Source: an uncultured Collinsella sp. (GTDB lineage: Bacteria > Actinomycetota > Coriobacteriia > Coriobacteriales > Coriobacteriaceae). Taken from it: a stretch of 64,000 nucleotides of DNA. Positions 1 to 5,956 of the stretch are shown here, piece after piece (the first letter of the stretch is position 1; each line of letters starts with the position of its first letter). The stretch spans positions 62,001-126,000 of the forward strand of contig UQPF01000001.1 in the NCBI GenBank assembly GCA_900542905.1, in the 5' to 3' direction. The position numbers and the translations under genes were made by a program. Below the pieces are notes generated by a model that was not told where the DNA came from, ran no database searches, and worked only from the letters and a program-made list of their open reading frames with translations.

Positions 1-12
1 CAGCAAGGGCAT
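1..12 (-). CDS. First codons of the next prophage gene (partial)
   Basis: An ATG at 12-10 directly follows the TAA stop (15-13) of the neighbouring gene and has a GGGTGG-type ribosome-binding sequence inside that gene. Only four codons are in the window, so no product can be named. Confidence 0.4.
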
Positions 13-372
13 TTAATGTCCACCCTCAACCACCTTCCTACGGCATTTCGGACAATAGTTAAACGTGCCCGTTATGCGATACCCCTCATAATCCTCGACG
101 ATTTCGCCGCATACCGAGCACTTAAAACCGTTGTCGCAATAGCCCGGTAAATTCGTGTAGACGTTCTCGCAAGTCGGCTCGTCAACGAGTAGATCGATTG
201 CGATTACGCCCGAATGGCTGTAATCACAACGCTTGTTCCTTTCACTGCGCTTGACAGAGCAGGTTATGGCGTCTTTGACGTTGCCGAAGGCCACGTACGG
301 GAAAAGCCATGCGTTATCGTCTGCACCGCCACGGTCTACAACCAGATAGACCCTGCGCTTGGTCTTAGGCAT
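13..372 (-). CDS. Hypothetical prophage protein with C-terminal zinc ribbon
   Basis: A 119-residue protein not recognised by name. The last third contains two CxxC knuckles (Cys85/Cys88 and Cys107/Cys110, spaced about 19 residues), a typical rubredoxin-like zinc ribbon. The first 70 residues are mixed alpha/beta without a clear motif. The ATG at 372 has GGAGGTGGAGG immediately upstream and overlaps the end of the preceding gene by 8 bases, so translation is probably coupled. It lies in the distal part of the leftward early operon. Function unknown; single-strand nucleic-acid or protein binding is only a guess from the ribbon. Confidence 0.75.
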   Translation of the reverse strand: MPKTKRRVYLVVDRGGADDNAWLFPYVAFGNVKDAITCSVKRSERNKRCDYSHSGVIAIDLLVDEPTCENVYTNLPGYCDNGFKCSVCGEIVEDYEGYRITGTFNYCPKCRRKVVEGGH

Positions 373-634
373 CCTCCACCTCCACGCCTAACGTTTTCAG
401 GAAGTCGATAATCATGAGGGTGTAGCAGTCAACTTCGATATTGTGGTCATCGAAAACCGCCATGCGTTCAGCGCGGCACTTTGCGCACGATGCACCGATA
501 GCCTTTTGGTTGCCAGTGAGCGCTTTAAAGTAGTGGCACGGTGCTGCCGCGCCCCTGAAATCGCATTCGTACGCATCCTTTATGGCGTATCGAAGGTGGC
601 AAATCTGCTTCTCAAGCTCGGGTTTAATCTTCAT
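365..634 (-). CDS. Hypothetical prophage protein
   Basis: An 89-residue protein with five scattered cysteines in its first two thirds (CHLRYA, ECDF, PCHYF, CAKC) and an acidic C-terminus. The CAKC motif could be half of a metal site, but no full ribbon is evident. It overlaps both neighbours by 8 to 11 bases within the early operon. Not assigned to a known family. Confidence 0.65.
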   Translation of the reverse strand: MKIKPELEKQICHLRYAIKDAYECDFRGAAAPCHYFKALTGNQKAIGASCAKCRAERMAVFDDHNIEVDCYTLMIIDFLKTLGVEVEDA

Positions 635-962
635 CGACTACCACCGCCCCACAATGCGGGCAGCGCTCATACTTGCCGTATATCTCTTCGCAAGTCCTTC
701 CGCATTCGCTGCATTCGTAGATTCTTACCTTGGTGTTTCCGTGGGTCTCAACGTCGGTGAGGTCTAGGCGGCATGTAGGACGGTCGATTAGGTCGGCGAT
801 TGCAGCCATGGTCTCTTGGGGACACGGGAAGTCCTCAGAGCCAGTCACGGCCTCATGGAGACGCATCCACCAATCGCCCAGTGACCCGCGCGTGTATAGG
901 ATCTCGCGGCGCAGATTCTCGGCTATCTCGCGGCGCTCTTCGTCGCTAGTGAATGTCATCAA
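624..962 (-). CDS. Hypothetical prophage protein with C-terminal zinc ribbon
   Basis: A 112-residue protein. The N-terminal about 75 residues are helical and charged (SDEERREIAENLRREIL). The last 30 residues hold two knuckles, YECSEC and RCPHCG, typical of a zinc ribbon, followed by an acidic tail. It overlaps its neighbours by 11 and 17 bases in the early operon. The same helical-plus-ribbon design recurs in several proteins of this cassette. No enzymatic motif is seen, and the function is unknown. Confidence 0.7.
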   Translation of the reverse strand: MMTFTSDEERREIAENLRREILYTRGSLGDWWMRLHEAVTGSEDFPCPQETMAAIADLIDRPTCRLDLTDVETHGNTKVRIYECSECGRTCEEIYGKYERCPHCGAVVVDED

Positions 963-1455
963 AACCAGCTCCGAACATACAGTCGTAGTCGCACTCCCAG
1001 GTCTCTCCGTCGCGGCTCATGGTCGCACCGTACCTCGGAGTACCGCCGTTATCGTCGCCCCAGAAGTGGAAGTGCCATCCCAAAAAGTCGAACTCCTTGT
1101 CGTACTTGTCGGCGGCGTACCTCGTGTTGTCGTACTCCTCGTAATCGTCCCACCCGAACTTGCGGGAAAGGTCATCGAACGTGTATTTGGTCGGCTTGTC
1201 CTTGCCGTCCTCCCACTCGTAGACCTCTGGCCAATACTGCTTGTAGCACCCGACGCGGACGTTGCCGTCTCCCATGACTCCGTGGTGCGAGAACTCGAAC
1301 CACTCGCAGCCGCCAGAGTGCTTCATGATGTTCGCGTATATGCGAAGTCCAGTAGGCAATGAAGCCTCGTCGGTGTCGTATACGCCTACGTCCTCCTTGT
1401 CGGTTCTGCGCTCGCCGTTTAGGTACACGAACGCGCCGTAGTCGCTGTATGCCAT
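946..1455 (-). CDS. Hypothetical acidic, aromatic-rich prophage protein
   Basis: A 169-residue protein very rich in Asp/Glu, Tyr and Trp (for example GWHFHFWGDDNGG), predicted to be strongly acidic. No catalytic motif or membrane segment is visible. The ATG at 1455 has GGAGG a few bases upstream. Small, acidic accessory proteins of this kind in phage early operons are sometimes DNA mimics or host-takeover inhibitors. That is only a hypothesis here. Confidence 0.7.
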   Translation of the reverse strand: MAYSDYGAFVYLNGERRTDKEDVGVYDTDEASLPTGLRIYANIMKHSGGCEWFEFSHHGVMGDGNVRVGCYKQYWPEVYEWEDGKDKPTKYTFDDLSRKFGWDDYEEYDNTRYAADKYDKEFDFLGWHFHFWGDDNGGTPRYGATMSRDGETWECDYDCMFGAGFDDIH

Positions 1456-1501
1456 GGTTAGACCTCCTTCGCCGCTACATTGCGGCGTTCTTCATCGGTA
1501 A

Positions 1502-1717
1502 TCATTCATCTACCTCCACCATCTTGTAGAGCCTGAGCAGCAGCACACGCGCCGAGCGGATGCTGTTCAGAACGTTCGTCTTGCTTAGTTCGCGTGGCAT
1601 CTTCTCGTACTCCGGGTGATATGAGTCAATCCATTCCTCGCGATCCTCAACCAGCCTGCTAACGGCTTTTGTGTAGTCGGCAGCTACCTGGGCTTCTTCG
1701 GTTATCTCGTAGCTCAT
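1502..1717 (-). CDS. Hypothetical small helical prophage protein
   Basis: A 71-residue, mostly helical, charged protein with no recognisable domain. Its ATG overlaps the stop of the upstream HTH gene by 4 bases (ATGA type), so the two are translationally coupled and may act together. Confidence 0.65.
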   Translation of the reverse strand: MSYEITEEAQVAADYTKAVSRLVEDREEWIDSYHPEYEKMPRELSKTNVLNSIRSARVLLLRLYKMVEVDE

Positions 1718-1944
1718 TCGTCCACCTTCTCAACAAGGTCACGCGGATCCATACGCATTGCATCGGCGAGCGCGAACAGGTTACCCACGCGCATGTCACG
1801 CTGGAATCGGATAAGGGCGCTGAGCGCACTGGGCGTGATACCCGCCATCTGTGCCAACTGTTTCTGCGTAAGGTCATGGTCGGCTAGGTAGCGCTTGATT
1901 GCCTTTTTGCTGACCTTGTATTTGGTCGATGCCTTGGTTGTCAT
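1714..1944 (-). CDS. XRE-family helix-turn-helix regulator in the early operon
   Basis: A 76-residue protein starting MTTKASTKYK. The HTH spans about residues 25-60 (DLTQKQLAQMAGITPSALS) with the classic Gln and Gly positions of Cro/CI-type DNA-binding domains. An upstream ATG at 1962 exists, but the SD GGAGGG lies just before the ATG at 1944. That ATG also overlaps the stop of the upstream zinc-ribbon gene (ATGA), so 1944 is preferred. It probably regulates late or middle prophage transcription. Its position far from the lysogeny switch argues against it being the main repressor. Confidence 0.8.
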   Translation of the reverse strand: MTTKASTKYKVSKKAIKRYLADHDLTQKQLAQMAGITPSALSALIRFQRDMRVGNLFALADAMRMDPRDLVEKVDE

Positions 1945-2127
1945 TTCACCCTCCTGTTCCACGCTTCTGCCGCCAGCTCTTCACTTAATGCCTGTGGCCC
2001 TTTTGTCTTGCAGTTCCAGCAATAGAAGCCGTATCTTTTTTCATCGCTGCCACATGTTGAGCAGGTAAACATGAACGGGTCAGTGGAGCCGCAGAACGGA
2101 CAGGGTTTCAGCTTGATTTTTGTCCAT
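1941..2127 (-). pseudogene. Lar-like zinc-ribbon protein, apparent +1-nt frameshift after codon 3
   Basis: The ATG at 2127 overlaps the previous stop (TGATG) behind a GGAGGA SD, and the far end overlaps the next ATG (ATGA at 1944-1941). Read straight from the ATG, the frame stops after 15 codons. Removing one A of the five-A run (2117-2121) gives a continuous 61-residue protein. It has a Lar/restriction-alleviation-like start (KLKPCPFCGS), a middle pair CSTCGS, a third pair CWNC and the terminal EAWNRR that Lar-like proteins share. The region is 187 bases, one more than a multiple of three. It is either a real indel, a homopolymer sequencing error, or slippage-dependent expression. It resembles the intact Lar-like gene at 3070-3291. 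Confidence 0.65.
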
Positions 2128-2867
2128 CAGTCCTCCTCGCTGCCCAAATCGCAGCGCTGAGCTATGCGTTCCCTGTTGACTTTTTCGAGTTCCTTGGTAC
2201 ATCTGCCGATTATCTCAATGCGTTTTGTGAGATAGGAGACATCGTCCTTGTCCCTCTGCGTCGATAGCCCCAAGTCCTCAAGTTCGCGGAGCTTCTCCTC
2301 GATTCTGCTCAAAAGTGAAGCCGCACTTCCCGCATAAGGCGAGACAATCGAGCCGGAAGCTTCTCCCAATAGGCTTCGGAACTCGTTGACGCGATCCTTC
2401 TCCGCGCCTTTTCTGACGAAGCACAGTCCGAGCGACCTGCCGTAGTTCCAACTGTAGTGCTGCTCCCTGTAAAGCGGAACGTAATACACAACGTCGTTGT
2501 CGTCGTAGTTCTCGCATTCACGGGATGACGTCGCGTTATAGTCGTTGAGATTAAACGCAAACCGCAAACCGCAAGGTACAGCAGTTTTCTTGAGGTACGC
2601 GTTTTGGTGGTAGAACATTGACGTTGATCTGCTTACATATCCATCATGCTCGCCGTGGCCAAGCTCGATGATTCGCCTGATGGATGCGTCGTCGCCTGTT
2701 TCTCCAGGTTTTCGCGATGGAATATCAAGTTGGTAAGTGTCAATAAAATCCCATCCGCCGGAAGTTTTGACCGGAATCATGTAACCGTAGCCTTGGTCAT
2801 TGCCGCAGCTGTACTCGTACACGTCGCCGGGTCGAATCGAAACTTCGTTGGCTTCTTCTCGCTTCAT
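2127..2867 (-). CDS. Hypothetical prophage protein with C-terminal coiled coil
   Basis: A 246-residue protein not recognised. Residues 1-170 form a mixed, aromatic-rich globular region (for example a YEYSCGNDQGYGYM segment). Residues about 180-235 are heptad-like and charged (LLSRIEEKLRELEDLGL onwards), suggesting a coiled coil for oligomerisation. It overlaps the upstream stop by 1 base and the frameshifted zinc-ribbon gene downstream by 1 base. Function unknown. Confidence 0.7.
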   Translation of the reverse strand: MKREEANEVSIRPGDVYEYSCGNDQGYGYMIPVKTSGGWDFIDTYQLDIPSRKPGETGDDASIRRIIELGHGEHDGYVSRSTSMFYHQNAYLKKTAVPCGLRFAFNLNDYNATSSRECENYDDNDVVYYVPLYREQHYSWNYGRSLGLCFVRKGAEKDRVNEFRSLLGEASGSIVSPYAGSAASLLSRIEEKLRELEDLGLSTQRDKDDVSYLTKRIEIIGRCTKELEKVNRERIAQRCDLGSEED

Positions 2868-3070
2868 CAGTTCTCACCGTCCATCCACTCACACTGCTCG
2901 AATACGCCAGCAGCATCATCGAGTGTCAAATACTCAATGTGGTCAACGACGAACTTTCCAGATTCGAGTGCGATCGTCGCGTATCCGTTGCTCTCGCTGC
3001 ACAGCAAAGCCTTGACCTTTCTATCGCTGCCGGGCTTTGCATACCAAGCCGGAATCAAAACTTCGTTCAT
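2867..3070 (-). CDS. Hypothetical small prophage protein
   Basis: A 67-residue protein starting MNEVLIPAWYAK. The ATG at 3070 overlaps the TAA of the upstream Lar-like gene (TAATG) and has GGAGGACT just before it, which decides against a longer start at 3100. No cysteine cluster or known domain is seen. Confidence 0.65.
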   Translation of the reverse strand: MNEVLIPAWYAKPGSDRKVKALLCSESNGYATIALESGKFVVDHIEYLTLDDAAGVFEQCEWMDGEN

Positions 3071-3291
3071 TAGTCCTCCCTCGTCAGCTTGCGACCGCAA
3101 ATTGGGCAGTAGAAAATACGGCGCGATTGGAAGTTGGGCGTGAGGACGCTATACGGATACTCGTTGCAGCGGATAACAGGCTCACCGACGCCTTTCCAAA
3201 AGATTGTCATTTCGTAGTCCGCATCATCGGCGAAGTCCACGGGCTCGCCAGTGCAAAACGGACACGGCTTTGATTTGATTTCGTCGATCAT
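3070..3291 (-). CDS. Lar-like (restriction-alleviation type) zinc-ribbon protein
   Basis: A 73-residue protein with an N-terminal knuckle in KPCPFC and a second knuckle FYCPICGRKL near the end, spaced about 50 residues. This is the layout of the phage Lar/restriction-alleviation-like family, many members of which have no tested function. It is translationally coupled at both ends, overlapping 4 bases with the upstream gene and TAATG downstream. Alleviation of host type I restriction is known for Rac Lar but is not shown for this relative. Confidence 0.7.
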   Translation of the reverse strand: MIDEIKSKPCPFCTGEPVDFADDADYEMTIFWKGVGEPVIRCNEYPYSVLTPNFQSRRIFYCPICGRKLTRED

Positions 3292-3701
3292 TCGTCCTTA
3301 CCCATCAGTTTGCGGATGCGGGACAAGATATCTTTCCATGCAACCGTATTGCAGTTAAAAGAATCGAATCCGTTTTTCTTTTTGCACTCTTGGCAATTGT
3401 TACCGACACTATTGAAATAGCCGCAAGTCATAAAGTCGAAATTGTCTGGTTTTGGCACGTCAATCGCCCTGCTCAAGTCTTCTTCCAACTTTTTCCAGCT
3501 ATCGGGCGGGGTTAATCTATAACCTTCCGGGAAGCGATAAACTGAGTTGATTTGCGTCTCGATCTCTATCATCCAGCGACCAGTGCTTGGATTGAATGTG
3601 TAGCTTAAAACTTTGCGCAAAGCGCCGTTACAGTCGTACAGCATATTGGTATCTAGAGGTATCTCGCGGCCTTCCGCGTCCTTGGGCAGCTCGACACTCA
3701 T
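3288..3701 (-). CDS. Prophage C4-cysteine protein, paralogue A
   Basis: A 137-residue protein homologous along its length to the 4096-4491 product. The shared plan is an opening LPxDAxGxxIP stretch, a beta-rich middle, then a (P)DSWKKLEEDL-like helix. A C-terminal four-cysteine module follows (C-Y-F, about nine residues, CxxC, about twelve residues, C), then a helix RIRKLMG. Four conserved cysteines in both copies suggest a metal site. The gene overlaps both neighbours by 4 bases. The family has no function known to me. Confidence 0.7.
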   Translation of the reverse strand: MSVELPKDAEGREIPLDTNMLYDCNGALRKVLSYTFNPSTGRWMIEIETQINSVYRFPEGYRLTPPDSWKKLEEDLSRAIDVPKPDNFDFMTCGYFNSVGNNCQECKKKNGFDSFNCNTVAWKDILSRIRKLMGKDE

Positions 3702-4099
3702 TCGTCTTCCTCCTTGGCTTCAGCAACCAAATCGGTGTAAATCTCAGATAGCTCAGGCGTGAACTCACGAATGAACTCGTCCTGTTTCATGAACTTGGGG
3801 AATGGATACTTATCGACATAGCCCTTTGCCCAAAACTCAAAGGTTTTGATTTTGCCATCGCTAATGACTGATTCGCCGTTAGTTGACCAGCTTCGTGAAC
3901 GATGGACGATTTCTTTTCTTCCAGTTTCACGAATGAACTTGGCTATCTTGCTATCGCGCTCGGCTTCGAGTTTCTTAATCTCGCAATTGAGCTCCATGAC
4001 TGTTTCGTTCATTCTTTTAATCGTTGCTTCATCCGATTTGAGCTTAGCGACCACATACTGCTCGCAGGTGGTGGCGTTGTCTATGGCCTTGACACTCAT
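3698..4099 (-). CDS. Hypothetical coiled-coil prophage protein
   Basis: A 133-residue protein. Residues about 20-60 form a predicted coiled coil (MNETVMELNCEIKKLEAERD), followed by a basic segment and an acidic tail. It is sandwiched between the two paralogous C4-cysteine proteins with ATGA-type overlaps, so the three are probably co-translated. No catalytic motif seen. Confidence 0.65.
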   Translation of the reverse strand: MSVKAIDNATTCEQYVVAKLKSDEATIKRMNETVMELNCEIKKLEAERDSKIAKFIRETGRKEIVHRSRSWSTNGESVISDGKIKTFEFWAKGYVDKYPFPKFMKQDEFIREFTPELSEIYTDLVAEAKEEDE

Positions 4100-4491
4100 T
4101 CGGCATCACCGCACAAACGGTGGACGCGGGTGGCAACGTCACGTAAAAACGGTTTGGTGCAATTTCGGTTCCCGAAGTCATCCAGACTATTTTTGAACTT
4201 GCACCCACAGCAGTTTTGTTTGTCACGATTGAGATACGTGCAAGCTACCATTTCCGGGTCGTTGGCTAATCTATCCAAATCAGCTGCCAGCTGCTCTAGG
4301 CTGTCGGGCTTGTTGAGATAGAGTCGGCTCGGTTCGAGCGCAAGTGGCCCCGAAAGAACGCGCCACTTTTTCGAGATGGCAAGGTAAATCATATCGTCAA
4401 CGTGTATTACGGAGCCGTCCTTCTCGTACATTACCTTGACGTTCGATGGGATAACGTTCCCATCGGCATCATTCGGTAGATAGATTTTCAT
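4096..4491 (-). CDS. Prophage C4-cysteine protein, paralogue B
   Basis: A 131-residue paralogue of the 3288-3701 product, starting MKIYLPNDADGNVIP. It keeps the DSLEQLAADLDRL helix and the C-terminal four cysteines (VACTYL, NCCGC, NRNC), followed by the RVHRLCG helix. The ATG at 4491 has AAAGGAAG upstream. The pair probably arose by tandem duplication with the coiled-coil gene between them. Function unknown. Confidence 0.7.
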   Translation of the reverse strand: MKIYLPNDADGNVIPSNVKVMYEKDGSVIHVDDMIYLAISKKWRVLSGPLALEPSRLYLNKPDSLEQLAADLDRLANDPEMVACTYLNRDKQNCCGCKFKNSLDDFGNRNCTKPFLRDVATRVHRLCGDAE

Positions 4492-4520
4492 TTGGTTTCT
4501 TCCTTTCTGTCGTTGTGTCG

Positions 4521-4592
4521 CTACTGCAACTTGGTCAAATCGACCGCCACGGCCTTTAGATCGCGCTCAATCTTCTCGGCGCGGTCGAGCGC
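4521..4592 (-). other. In-frame continuation after the amber stop
   Basis: Directly after the TAG, in the same frame, comes ALDRAEKIERDLKAVAVDL, then TKLQ and a second TAG. The segment is amphipathic and protein-like, has no independent start or SD, and fills the gap to the next gene. It looks like the lost or read-through C-terminus of the upstream gene. Confidence 0.6.
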
Positions 4593-4817
4593 CTACATGA
4601 TTTGGAAAGCGCCTTCTTCGTCTTGGCGCAGCACCAGCCCGTAGACGGCATAGAGGGCGGCGCTCAGGCTCTGGTAGAAACGTCTGGTCTTCATCCACTT
4701 AGGCGTGTCGGACGCTGGCTTTCCATGGAGCATCGGCAAGTGGAAATGCTCAAGTTCCCAATTCATGGAATCGCAGCGTTTGAGACGGTAGTTGTAACCG
4801 AGTTCAATTACATTCAT
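4593..4817 (-). CDS. Hypothetical prophage protein, probably truncated by an amber codon
   Basis: A 74-residue protein (MNVIELGYNYRLKRCD) ending in FQIM before TAG at 4595-4593. The ATG is preceded by AAGGAAGAAT. The frame stays open after the TAG for another 23 codons that read like a helical C-terminus, ending at TAG 4523-4521. The full product would be 98 residues. The stop may be a nonsense mutation (one substitution from CAG, GAG or AAG) or a readthrough site. Confidence 0.6.
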   Translation of the reverse strand: MNVIELGYNYRLKRCDSMNWELEHFHLPMLHGKPASDTPKWMKTRRFYQSLSAALYAVYGLVLRQDEEGAFQIM

Positions 4818-4940
4818 ATTCTTCCTTTCTGAAATATGCCGTTCTCGCTTGCTAAGGCAGCGCTGATGGCGCGATAATCGCCAAACACTAGTCCGTGTAG
4901 GGTCGAGCCAAAACTACGCCCTGTACGCGCTGGAAATCGG

Positions 4941-5345
4941 TTATTCGGTTTTATCCACCTCTTGAAGAATGGCGGCTTCATCGAAAACGACTACTGGCTT
5001 GGTTGTTCTGTTGAGCAGCTCCGGCCTTAGTTCTTCGCAATCGGCGCTCGGATAGGTCGGCGCTACCTCTTTGCGGATGTTCGCCATACATACCGAAACG
5101 CCAAAAGCCTTAGCAACGCCCGTGTAGCCTGCTTCACGTAGGAACGATCTGTACAGTTCGTTCGTATCGTCTAGCGCCCTCTCCCACGCCTTGCAGCGCT
5201 CGCGGTACATCTTCATGCGGTCGCGCGTCTTGGATAGCTTCGACTCAAGCCCTCGGCAATGGCGCTCTAGGTTTGCGTATCGGCGTTTCAGATCGGATAG
5301 CTCTTCGGCGTAGCTCAGGGCAAGGGATTGGTAGTCCTGCATCAT
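4941..5345 (-). CDS. Hypothetical coiled-coil prophage protein
   Basis: A 134-residue protein; either of two adjacent Met codons (5345 or 5342) could start. Residues about 5-60 are a strongly charged coiled coil (AEELSDLKRRYANLERH onwards), then a small possible HTH-like segment (GYTGVAKAFGVSVCM), then a proline-containing tail. Its start overlaps the stop of the upstream membrane protein gene. A DNA-packaging or small-terminase-like role could be imagined from the coil plus HTH-like part, but nothing supports it directly. Confidence 0.65.
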   Translation of the reverse strand: MMQDYQSLALSYAEELSDLKRRYANLERHCRGLESKLSKTRDRMKMYRERCKAWERALDDTNELYRSFLREAGYTGVAKAFGVSVCMANIRKEVAPTYPSADCEELRPELLNRTTKPVVVFDEAAILQEVDKTE

Positions 5346-5647
5346 TCGCCGCCGTTCAGTTTGTCGGCGAGCTTATCTACGCGCTCCTTGCAGTCGAGCT
5401 GTTCGGTGTAAATCACCTTTTCAAATGTCATGAACCCGTTCTGTCGGCGGTCGATGATAGCTACCCGCTCGCTCAGTTCTTTCAGCCTGTCGCAAAGCAT
5501 AAAACACATGAACACAGCCGTGTACGCTGCAAACGTCGCAACATACACGTTCTCGTTGGTCACGAAGTACTTCACGAAAGCGACCACTGCGGCAACCGCG
5601 ATAATCGTCTTTGCTAGCCACATGGCATACCTAACGTACTTGTTCAT
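5342..5647 (-). CDS. Small prophage membrane protein
   Basis: A 101-residue protein with two hydrophobic segments at about residues 8-28 (LAKTIIAVAAVVAFVKYFV) and 33-52 (YVATFAAYTAVFMCFMLC), followed by a charged helical cytoplasmic-type tail. The ATG has AAGGAGTTCGT upstream. It is the first gene past the iteron region. Small inner-membrane proteins here may serve superinfection exclusion or tether replication, but neither is shown. Confidence 0.7.
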   Translation of the reverse strand: MNKYVRYAMWLAKTIIAVAAVVAFVKYFVTNENVYVATFAAYTAVFMCFMLCDRLKELSERVAIIDRRQNGFMTFEKVIYTEQLDCKERVDKLADKLNGGE

Positions 5648-5678
5648 ACGAACTCCTTTTCTATTGAGTTGTTGGGGC

Positions 5679-5956
5679 TTGTCACGTTGTCACGTTTCTC
5701 GCGCGCGCGTTTTCTTTTATCTCTATATCCTTTTTTAACTTTTAGAAGTTAAGGATTGGCGGCGATTTGAACGTGACAACGTGACAAATGGTGTTTGACC
5801 TGCGGAAATATGTGTCACGTTTGAGATTTTCAGAACGTGACAAAACGCACTCAAACGTGACAAATAACGAACGTGCGTACTGTTTTCGTAGAATTGAGCG
5901 GACGGACGGACTTGCTTTCGAGCGTCGCCCCACTTCCAAACGTGACAAACGTGACA
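5679..5956. repeat. Iteron cluster (TGTCACG/CGTGACA), putative prophage replication origin
   Basis: Nine copies of the heptamer TGTCACG or its complement lie at 5680, 5688, 5772, 5780, 5813, 5836, 5856, 5941 and 5950. The first two and the next two pairs form a perfect 18-base inverted repeat: AACGTGACAACGTGACAA at 5770-5787 and its complement at 5679-5696. Between the arms is an AT-rich stretch with a TTAACTT/AAGTTAA hairpin at 5735-5752. The right part of the cluster lies inside the 3' end of the primase/helicase gene, where it encodes a VTFVTF tail. Iterons plus an AT-rich region next to the replication gene are typical of an origin; function is inferred. Confidence 0.6.

Noticed and set aside
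5679..5956. Possible CRISPR-like array
   Set aside because: Repeats are 7-8 bases, irregularly spaced and in both orientations; no cas genes.
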